64,000 nt of DNA from Rostrohypoxylon terebratum (Eukaryota; Ascomycota; Sordariomycetes; Xylariales; Hypoxylaceae): positions 1 to 64,000 of the forward strand of contig MU385881.1 of NCBI GenBank assembly GCA_022497145.1. The letters run 5' to 3'. The notes under the pieces are model-generated. The model was given only the letters and a program-made list of their open reading frames with translations, was not told where the DNA came from and searched no databases. Position 1 is the stretch's first letter; each line of letters begins with the position of its first letter. Below, piece after piece: positions 55,665-64,000 of the stretch. The position numbers were made by a program, and so were the translations under genes.

Positions 55665-58600
55665 ATGGCGCCTCGAACACGTTCGGAGGCTGCTAAGAGT
55701 ACTTTCGAGCTCACGGAAGATTACTCATTCAGCTTGCCGGCGGATTATGCCTACAGCCAGTTGGGATTATCTGCGCCCACCCCCACCACCTCACTTTCCA
55801 ACGAAAGTTCTACCCCAGCTAACAATGCCACATCAACTCCGGTGGCTGTCAAGAACAGCCCTGCTGGAAACACTCGTGGTTGTATTGTAGTGAAGATTGC
55901 TTTTAAGCCTAGTCTCCCATCTACGCCTATCGACGGGGGTAGATTTCACCAATTTGCGATCCCGGCTACGCTTGCCTTAAGCATGGATCAGCGGAAGACT
56001 CAGATACCGATCACTTTCAATGCTCTGTACGATAGTAGTACAATGTCAACTAGCATATCTGCTCCACCACCATTGACTATGACGAGAAACGAGAAATCCA
56101 CCACATCGATCAAGTTCAAATCTCAAATAGCAGTTGAGATTCCGCAGATCCCCTCTAATCCCAATAGTATAAATGGAAATGAAAAGGGAACAGGTTCTAT
56201 GCGCTCGCATCAGCCTGCCACCATGAACTCCACACCAGCTGATGGTATTGCCTCCCACGTTACTGAGAATAAAGCAGCCCGGGGCAAAAAGAGACCTAGG
56301 GAAGACTCGTTATCTGACATGGATTTGGACGCGGACTCGGACGCGGACTCGGACGCATATGACTTGAAAGGTGGTGGCACCAGCGCTGAATCCTCTAACT
56401 ACGGCAGTGACGATGACGACGAAAGCAATGACAGCAATGTTGACAGTGTCGATAGTAATGATAGTGATGGTGATGTCGATTACGAAGTAGTTTCTCGCGC
56501 ACGAGCCCAAAGGCGCAGACCGGCGCCGCGCAATAACGTGCAGCGCAAGCAGCCGCCGTCCAAGCGACAGAAAAGGAATGACTCTGATGGCGAGCACTAC
56601 CAGTACAATGGTGATATTCGTTATGCCCCTGAAAATGTGCTCAAAAGTCTCGTTCCCATTCACATGCGACTCGATAAGGCCGAGAGCAAAAAGTGGATGC
56701 TTGAGACTCGTCACCCTACGCTTAAGGCCAAATGGGATAATCTCAGAAACATGCCCCCTATCAATGTTGAAAAAGCTGCCCAGCCAGCTAATATCAAGCG
56801 GAGTCTGAAACCATTCCAGCTAACCGGACTGGCCTGGATGAAAGCCATGGAGGCACAACGGGTAAGTCTCATTTGAAATTCCTTCTCTCTCTGCCCCCTT
56901 AGAGGCAGTCGCCTGAGATGTTTACACCAAATGAACCAATGCTTCTCCTCCTAAACTTCTCCTAAACAAGAAATTGCTGACCCCTATTGTCACAGTGGAA
57001 AGGAGGCGTGCTGGGAGATGAGATGGGCTTAGGCAAAACAATCCAAGCCGTGTCCCTGATAATGTCGGACTATCCAGCCGGATCACCTTCCCTAGTGCTG
57101 GCGCCTCCGGTCGCTTTGATGCAATGGGTCCAAGAAATCGAATCCTACACGAGTGGCCAATTGAAGACCTTGATGTATCATGGCACAAATTTAAAGTCCA
57201 AGAAAATGACTTTAAAAGAGCTCAAGAAGTTCGATGTGATCATCATGTCTTACAACTCTTTGGAAGCTATGTACCGAAAGCAGGAGAAAGGAGTATTCAA
57301 GGGCGAAGGGACATACAAGGAAAAGAGTGTCATGCACCAGATGAAATTTCATCGGATCGTCCTAGACGAAGCCCACTGCATCAAGGTAAGCTCGCCCTAC
57401 AAACCCTTTCATCTCTTCTCTACTGAAACTAACCGCACATAGTCACGCTCATCTGGAACTGCTAAGGCATGCTTTGCACTTCATGCAACATACCGCTGGT
57501 GTCTGACTGGGACACCTCTACAAAACCGAATCGGCGAGTTTTTCTCCCTGTTACGATTCCTTGAGCTAAGGCCGTATGCATCCTATGTATGCAAGTCATG
57601 CCCTTGTGAATGTCTTGAATGGGCTCCCGACGAGCGGGAATGCTGCTCTGAATGTAAGTCAATTCACAAAATTCCCTACTATGTACAAATCAAGTTCTTT
57701 TAGTTGACTTTTTATCACAGGCGGACATACTATGTTGATGCATATATCGATCTTCAACCAAGAGATCTTGACACCAATCAAGAAGTATCAAGCTCGCACA
57801 CGACAGGTAGCAAACGCACTCGAGAAGCTACAGCTTCTAACCAGCCGACTCATGTTACGTCGCCTAAAGAAGGATCATATGGATTCCATGGAGCTTCCTG
57901 TCAAGGAAATCAACATTCATCGACAGCGGTTCAGCGAAGAAGAAGTCGATTTCGCTAATAGTATCATGAAGAACAGTCAAAGGCAATTTTCTGGATACGT
58001 TGAGCAGGCCGTCGTTCTCAACAATTATGCCAACATCTTTGGTCTGATCATGCAGATGCGGCAAACCGCCGACCATCCGGATCTAATTTTGAAGAAGGAC
58101 AGCGAGGGCGGACAGAACGTCTTAGTCTGCTGCATCTGTGACGAACCTGCAGAGGAAGCGATCCGATCGAAGTGCAAACATGATTTTTGCCGTACTTGCG
58201 CCAAGAATTACATCGATTCCCAAGAGGAACCCGACTGCCCACAGTGTCATATCCCTCTTTCCATCGACCTTGAGCAGCCCGAGATCGAACAAGATTCGGA
58301 GCTGATCAAGAAATCGTCTATCATTAATCGAATCAAGATGGAAAACTGGAAGTCTTCTACAAAGATTGAGCTCCTCGTGTACGAACTCTACCGGCTGCGG
58401 TCGGACAAGATGGGCCACAAATCTATCATTTTCTCGCAGTTTACCTCGATGCTCCAACTGATCCAGTGGCGTCTTCAGCGGGCGGGAATCTCGACGGTCA
58501 TGCTTGACGGAAGCATGAACCCCGCTCAGAGGCAGGCCTCGATTAACCACTTTATGAACAATGTGGATGTCGAAGTTTTCCTCGTGTCGTTGAAGGCGGG

Positions 58601-58967
58601 TGGCGTCGCCTTGAATCTCACGGAAGCGTCGCGTGTCTTCATCGTCGATCCGTAAGTCATAGAATCAATCATTCCCAACTCATAGCTATAATTTTATTTG
58701 AGAGACGTCGCTGACTATTTATATCTGTGTAGGTGGTGGAACCCCGCGGCCGAGTGGCAGTCGGCTGATCGATGCCACCGCATTGGGCAGACTCGCCCAT
58801 GCATTATCACGCGCCTATGTATCGAGGATTCGGTAGAGAGCCGTATGGTGCTACTACAAGAGAAGAAATCACGGATGATTAATTCTACAGTCAACACAGG
58901 AACGGTCTCTGCCGCTTTAGAGACCCTCTCGACTGAAGATCTCTCTTTCCTTTTTAGTATTAGCTAG
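55665..58967 (+). CDS. RAD16: DNA repair ATPase/E3 ligase Rad16
   Basis: Five exons, 55665-56861, 56996-57385, 57443-57653, 57721-58651 and 58733-58967, 987 residues. Rad16 is the SNF2-family ATPase that, with Rad7, generates torsion and recognises damage in global-genome nucleotide excision repair. The first 330 residues are disordered with acidic Asp/Ser runs. Walker A DEMGLGKT is at about 406-414 and DEAH at about 523. SNF2 motifs follow, including LTGTPLQNRIGEFFSLLRF. A C3HC4 RING finger (CCICDEPAEEAIRSKCKHDF and CPQCHIPL) is inserted at about 735-785, as in yeast Rad16. The helicase C-terminal domain has IIFSQFTSMLQLIQW and VFLVSLKAGGVALNLTEAS, and the last exon has WWNPAAEWQSADRCHRIGQ. 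All splice phases agree. The order of SNF2 and RING parts separates it from Rad5. Confidence 0.96.
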
Positions 58968-59729
58968 TCATCTTTGTGATGGAGATGCTTGGACCTGTAC
59001 GGTATGACACAGGGAAAAGTAGTACAAGATACTACTTGGAGTTGAGGGAGTATGAGTGAACGGACAAGAGAGGATATGAACATCTGAGAATCAGGGGACA
59101 GATAGGCAGGTTACCATGCTTAATGACAATGGACATGCCCCTAGGAGTTGGGAGCTGGTTTTTTGCCTGCCTCTTTGTGCCTACGAGGAACACCCATACT
59201 TAAGGCTTAAGCTATCCAACACCCTACCAATGCTCTAGGTTGGTAGTGTTCATGTTCTCTGACACTGGGCTCGCAGGCATCTAATCTAACTATTTACAGG
59301 TAATCCAGATAATTTGCCTAGTTTGACTTGAAATGTATGGTGAACATGATAATATGTGCCTTCATTTCTTACCTAATGTTAGTGGATGTTTCTTTCACAA
59401 ATGCTGCTCCGGGCTAGCTACCTAGTAGATATTATACCTGTTATTGTAATTGTACAAATACCTCTGTAGTATCCTAGAATCCCAGCACCTGTCACCTGAA
59501 GAGGGGGGAAATACCCCACCTAATGCTAGCTGGAGGTATGTACCTACCTAGCACCGATGTAGTAGCTACTAGGTAGCTGCTAGGCGATTGAATTGGAACT
59601 GCGACGGCCAAAATTGGATTTCTACGCCGATCTTCTCGATTTTTTTTTTCCCTAAGATACCTTGAAGATAGAAACATACCAGATTACCACCCGTCGTAGC
59701 CGCGAAAAAGACGGGACACCTCCGGTATC
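58968..59729. other. Intergenic, no gene supported
   Basis: About 760 bases between two plus-strand genes. TACCTACCTAGCACC and ACTAGGTAGCTGCTAGG words occur at 59540-59585. It should contain the RAD16 3' UTR and the methionyl-tRNA synthetase promoter. Confidence 0.5.
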
Positions 59730-61646
59730 ATGAGCGGAAACCTAGGCATACTAGGTCGGCGATTATCGACAATAACAGGACGACAGAGAGTTCGCAATGG
59801 GTGGACATGTCGATCTTGCAGAGTCAGCCAGATGCAGCGGAAGCTGTTCAGTACCAGCGCAGCTCTTCGCGAGGTCGTAGACAAGCCGTACTATGTGTCG
59901 ACGCCGATATTCTACGTCAATTCCTGTAAGTCGTATTCCACCTATACATACTACACATACAGCCGTAACGTCCCGTGCCATCATTTCCTCGCTTCCGACG
60001 TTTTCTCGTATTCTAATCAAACCCCACCAAAGCTCCCCACGTCGGCCACCTCTACAGCATGCTGATCGCAGACGTCCTGAAGCGGTGGCAGGTCCTGAAG
60101 GGCAAGCCAGCGATCCTGAGCACAGGCACCGACGAGCACGGTTCGAAAGTCCAGCAAGCGGCGCAGCTGCAAGAGCTGCACCCCAAGGCGCTGTGCGATG
60201 CCAACTCCAAGGCGTTCAGAGATCTGGCGGACAAGGCGAGCATCGACTACGACTTCTTCATACGGACAACGGACCCCGAGCACAAGGAGGCGGTGGAATA
60301 CTTCTGGAATAGGCTGAAGGAGGGCGGGTACATATACGAGTCGAAGCACGAGGGCTGGTACAGCGTCAGCGACGAGACGTACTTCCCCGCGGACGCTATA
60401 AGGACGCACGTATCCCCGATGACGGGAGAGCCGTACATGGCGTCGATCGAGACGGGCAGTAAGGTCGAGTGGCAGGAGGAACACAATTACCACTTCCGAC
60501 TCACGGCTTTCAAGGAGAGGCTGTTAAAATTCTACGAAGAGAATCCGGAGTTTGTAGTCCCGCGGAACAGGTATTCCGAGGTCATCCGCTGGGTCAAGAA
60601 TAACCTCGAAGACCTGTCTATATCTCGCCCGAGAAGCCGTTGCGAGTGGGGCATCCCGGTGCCGGTTGACCCAGAGCAGGTTATCTATGTGTGGGTGGAT
60701 GCGCTGATCAACTACATCACGGTAGCTGGTTATCCCATATGGCCTCCAGGATCAGAACATACGAAGGGTTGGCCGGCTGACGTTCACGTCGTTGGGAAAG
60801 ATATCGTTCGCTTCCACGGCGTGTACTGGCCTGCACTGCTCATGGCGCTGGATCTGCCTCTGCCCAAGACCGTTCTTTGCCACGGCCACTGGTTGATGAA
60901 CAAGCAGAAGATGTCCAAATCGGTCGGCAATGTGGTGAACCCTTTCTTTGCCATAGAAAGATGGGGCGTGGATGTGATGCGATACTTTCTCATCTACAAC
61001 GGCGCCATGGCCAAAGATTCCGATTACAGCAATGAACTTATCGTAGAACGGTATAAGAAGCTACAAAGGGGTCTAGGCAATCTCCTCAACAGAGTCGTGC
61101 TTCCAGAGAATTGGAAAGTGCAGCATGCGGTGACAGAGATGTGTAACAAACGACTTGAAATTGAACTACCTACTTCATATATCGCACAAGCGGAGAAGGC
61201 AGACTCCCTGAGAGACAGTGTTGAGGAGCAAATGAATACGTTACAACCCAGCAGCGCGTTGCAGGAGATTATGGAAGTTGTATATTCTGTGAGTCATCCT
61301 TAGCCGTCTATGTTCTTGTCGTTCGTTTTCACCATTAACAATACCTATACAGGTAAACGAGTTCTTGACCAACGCAAAGCCGTGGGGTATGGCCGAAGAA
61401 GAAAAGTACAAACTTCACCAGACCATATATGTTACGGCTGAGTCTCTACGTATAGCGGGTATACTGCTGCAACCATTCATGCCGCAGAAGATGAACAGGT
61501 TGCTGGATGCGCTCGGCGTCAGTCATGAGAAGAGGACGTTTGAGTTTGCGAAGTTGCAGGCGGATAAGGATTACGGAGTGCCTTTCGTGCAGCTTGAGAA
61601 GGGTGCGGCGGGGAGCTTGTTCCCGTTTATACCTGTGGAGGACTAA
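59730..61646 (+). CDS. MSM1: Mitochondrial methionyl-tRNA synthetase
   Basis: Three exons, 59730-59925, 60033-61288 and 61353-61646, 581 residues. It attaches methionine to mitochondrial tRNA-Met. The first 55 residues are Arg/Ser-rich with few acids (RRLSTITGRQRVRNGWTC), a mitochondrial import signal. The class I signatures are present: the HIGH-type motif in SSPHVGHLYSML, spanning the first splice junction, and KMSKS in NKQKMSKSVGNVV (about residue 358). The C-terminal helical anticodon-binding domain includes NAKPWGMAEEEKYK. No Zn-binding Cys set of the cytosolic type is seen and there is no C-terminal tRNA-binding extension, which fits the mitochondrial class. Coding sequence at 60030-60480 is clearly GC-richer than the remainder. 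Identification is firm. Confidence 0.95.
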
Positions 61647-62134
61647 ATGGAACAAAAAGAGTCCAAAGGGTCCAAAGGGGAAACAGGAAAGGATAAAAAA
61701 AAGTTACATGAATGTATGTATGTATGAATGTATGATTTGGAAGGGTGAATAGTGATGATACCCTGAACAAATTCCCCTTTAATACTTGCCAATTGACTCA
61801 TCTTAATTGGAATGGTTGGGGGGTTTGCTACAGTATACCTAGGTCCTAGGATCGCCTAAGATTTGGGGGCAATCGCAGCCATGATTTAGGTGACTTAGCA
61901 CCCTTAAAATCACGCCCGTCTAGAATAAAATTTAGACTTTCCCTCTACAATTTTAACATCATCTGTATCAACGGCACTGATTCTATCATGACAATCTCGT
62001 AGAATAATAATAGTAAAAATAAAAAAGGAAAAAAAGAAAGGAAAAAAAAACACCAATAAAGTAAACAATACCAGATAGATTGGTTCTACAAGATACTCGT
62101 CTCGTATGCAATTTGATGAGGAATTTACGCCACG
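61647..62134. other. Intergenic, no gene supported
   Basis: About 490 bases between two plus-strand genes, AT-rich with an A-rich stretch at 62010-62050. A tandem GTCCAAAGG pair is at 61660-61677. No coding sequence is recognisable. Confidence 0.5.
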
Positions 62135-63104
62135 ATGAGGGTGAATAAGAATATCCGTAAGTCCAACTTCACTCTTTCCCTCTCCATTACGAACAAGCTC
62201 GAATGAGTCTCCCCATCCCTTCCAGGTCGGAACACATAAAAGCAAATGACTAATCGTACACGCATGACTCACGACCGCAACAGACGTCCTCAACGGTCGC
62301 ATAGCGCTCGTTCCCTACGAAAAGGGTCACGTGCCGAAATATCACAGGTGGATGGAAGACGATGTAAGTTTCGTTTGTTGCGTTCTTGAGGCGCCGGAGG
62401 AGTACGTTTCTGATTCTTGATTAAAGGAAATTCGCCAAGCGACGGCTTCGGAGCGGCTTACGCTGGAGGAGGAGTACGAGAATCAGGTCTCCTGGCGCGC
62501 GGCGTCTGATAAACTCACATTTATTATCTGCGATATGGATCCTGCTACCAGGGACGATGGGAACAGCAACGGGCCTTCCGTCGAAGCGGGAACCGACATT
62601 CGTCCGGAGAGTATGATAGGGGATGTGAATATGTTCCTGTCGCCGTGGACAGCCGATAGCGAGGAGGAGGCGGGGGAGAAGGGGCCGAGTTATTGTGTCG
62701 CGGAAGTCGATATCATGATTGCGGAGCCGCGGTACCGTTCCAAGGGCCTCGGCCGCGCCGCCGTGGCTCTGTTCCTGCTGTATGTGCGACGGCACCTCGG
62801 CGCTATTCTGAACGAGTATAGAGGCGAGGGCGAGGAGGTGAAGCTAAAAGAGGTCTGTGCTAAGATCAACAAGGACAACGCTGCTAGCATTGCCTTGTTC
62901 AAGAGCTTGGGCTTTACGCAGCGAGGGGAGGCGAATTACTTCGGCGAAGTCGAGTTCGTGTTGGAGGCGTTTGGGCAGGGGGACTTCGATATTACGGAGA
63001 GTCCTATCGGGAAAGAGGCCTTGCGGGAGTACAGGGAGATGCTATATCGGTCCAAGTTGGAGGTATGGTATTCCAGGCGGGGGGATCGGGTTATCACAGG
63101 ATAG
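62135..63104 (+). CDS. NAT9-like GNAT N-acetyltransferase
   Basis: Three exons, 62135-62156, 62284-62363 and 62427-63104, 259 residues. The small first exon gives MRVNKNI and joins to HVLNGRIALVPYEKGHVPKYH, the N terminus of the NAT9 family; a gene model lacking exons 1 and 2 would begin too late. The GNAT fold continues with ATASERLTLEEEYENQ. The acetyl-CoA-binding motif is RYRSKGLGRAAVALF (the R-x-x-G-x-G/A pattern). The C-terminal part has NAASIALFKSLGFTQRGEANYFGEVEF. NAT9 proteins are poorly characterised; animal forms have been linked to microtubules and signalling rather than co-translational N-terminal acetylation. Acidic insert residues (TADSEEEAGEK) lie in a loop. Family is firm, substrate unknown. 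Confidence 0.9.
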
Positions 63105-63171
63105 ACTTGGAAGAGCTAGGTAGGTAGGTAGGTATAAATGCGTTTGGTTTATCACATTGATTTTTTTTTCG

Positions 63172-64000
63172 CTATTTTTTCTTGTACATGTCCATCTCCT
63201 TGACTCCGTACTCCTCGCCCCAGACATTCAACGCCTCGAGACTTACGTTCGATCCTCCGCATACGATTATGACCACGTTTTTCGCCTTCCACTCCTCATC
63301 GCTTAAGCCCTCTCCTCCCAATACCTTTCTCAAGTCCCCGTTGTATACAGGAGCGATCGTTGCCCCGCACGCAACCTCTACCAACATCCGCGCATCGTCC
63401 GCGAATCTCATCGTAGCCGCCACCGCCTCCGCATCACTCACCACGAAACTGGAGAGGTAGGGTGCTTCCTGGCTCCACCGGAAAGATTCCTCGGAGACCC
63501 GAGGCGCACCTAGACTTGTAGCGATGCTAGTTATAGCAGGCAGGGTGATCAACTCCCCGGCACGAACACTCGCGTTGAGACTGTCTGCGCCGACGGTCTC
63601 GACGGCTAGGACTTGAGACTTAGATTTTTGGAAGTTCTTCTCTACGCCGGTCATGATGCCGTTTAGAAGCCCGCCACCGCCGACATTACACTTGGCCTCC
63701 AGTTAGCATTATTTTTCTTTTTTTTCTTTGTTTGAGAAGTGGGTGCGGAAAAGAGGTGTTTGAGCACGTACGAGTATCCCGTCGATCTGAGACACCTTAT
63801 GCGGCTTCATCTGGTACGCGAGCTCGTCGACTATGGTGCTCGCGCCTTTCCAGACGTCTGGGTGATCGAAGGGCGGCACGTAGACGCCGGCTGGGTCGTT
63901 CGCAAGCAGCTCCGAGCGGAGGTGTGCGTCGGCGAGGGCCCAGTGGGCGCCTACTTGGATGACCTCTGCGCCAAGTACTATTTATGACATTATGATATTA
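63172..64000 (-). CDS. L-serine/threonine dehydratase, 3' part (cut by window edge)
   Basis: Two exons are inside the window, 63977-63772 and 63690-63172; the 5' exons lie beyond 64000. The gene encodes a fold-type II PLP enzyme of the serine/threonine dehydratase group (Cha1-like), which converts serine or threonine to pyruvate or 2-oxobutyrate and ammonia. Visible landmarks are LGAEVIQVGAHWALADAHLR, YVPPFDHPDVWKGASTIVDE and the PLP-phosphate tetraglycine loop CNVGGGGLLNGI, spanning the splice junction. The C-terminal VVIIVCGGSNVSLEAL is typical of serine dehydratases rather than racemases or threonine deaminases with ACT domains. The PLP-binding Lys lies outside the window. The 3' end is only 67 bases from the end of the convergent NAT9-like gene, so their 3' UTRs probably overlap. 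Confidence 0.9.

Overview
The window is nuclear DNA of a filamentous ascomycete (Pezizomycotina, most likely Sordariomycetes or a close class). The evidence is short introns of about 50-150 bases with GTAAGT/GTATGT-type donors and CTAAC/CTGAC branch sites, orthologues of typical filamentous-fungal genes (RFX-type factor, aspartokinase, CAF-1 large subunit, Sec16), and long intergenic stretches rich in TAGGTA/TACCTA-type words. I see no rRNA, no convincing tRNA, no CRISPR and no bacterial features. All gene models were built by hand from reading frames, splice signals and family similarity. No database search was run.

Layout. 2.4-20.4 kb: five minus-strand genes for Sec16 (COPII assembly), a DAO-type FAD oxidoreductase, the Kin17 zinc-finger protein, a six-exon aspartokinase and an RFX transcription factor. 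Just upstream of RFX lies an assembly gap of 10 N inside poly-G/poly-C junk. 23-31 kb: Yop1 (ER-shaping), a class II eIF4E (4EHP-like) and the large CAF-1 subunit. 32-38 kb: an accessory-looking pair, a minus-strand protein with a HeLo-like N terminus and a pseudokinase domain, divergent from a plus-strand NLR-like protein of NACHT, ankyrin, protein kinase and ankyrin parts. 39-50 kb: mitochondrial ribosomal protein bL34m, a secreted GH3 beta-glucosidase, a secreted class 3 lipase and a flavin monooxygenase. 51-59 kb: RAD7 and RAD16, the two subunits of the global-genome nucleotide-excision-repair complex, head to head, with a 920-bp terminal-inverted-repeat element between them. 59.7-64 kb: mitochondrial methionyl-tRNA synthetase, a NAT9-like acetyltransferase and the 3' part of a serine/threonine dehydratase cut by the window edge.

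The most interesting unit is the 32-38 kb pair. HeLo/HELL domains are related to the four-helix executioner domain of MLKL, and MLKL itself is a four-helix bundle joined to a pseudokinase that is switched on by a kinase (RIPK3). Here an MLKL-shaped protein with a dead kinase domain shares a 478-bp promoter region with an NLR that carries an apparently intact HRD/DLG kinase instead of an N-terminal effector. I infer a sensor-kinase plus executioner module for regulated cell death or non-self recognition. The domains are read from the sequence; the functional link is a hypothesis. Other points of note: a possible one-nucleotide exon in the beta-glucosidase, the RAD7/RAD16 linkage, a structured hairpin downstream of aspartokinase, and the assembly artefact at 20.5-20.9 kb.
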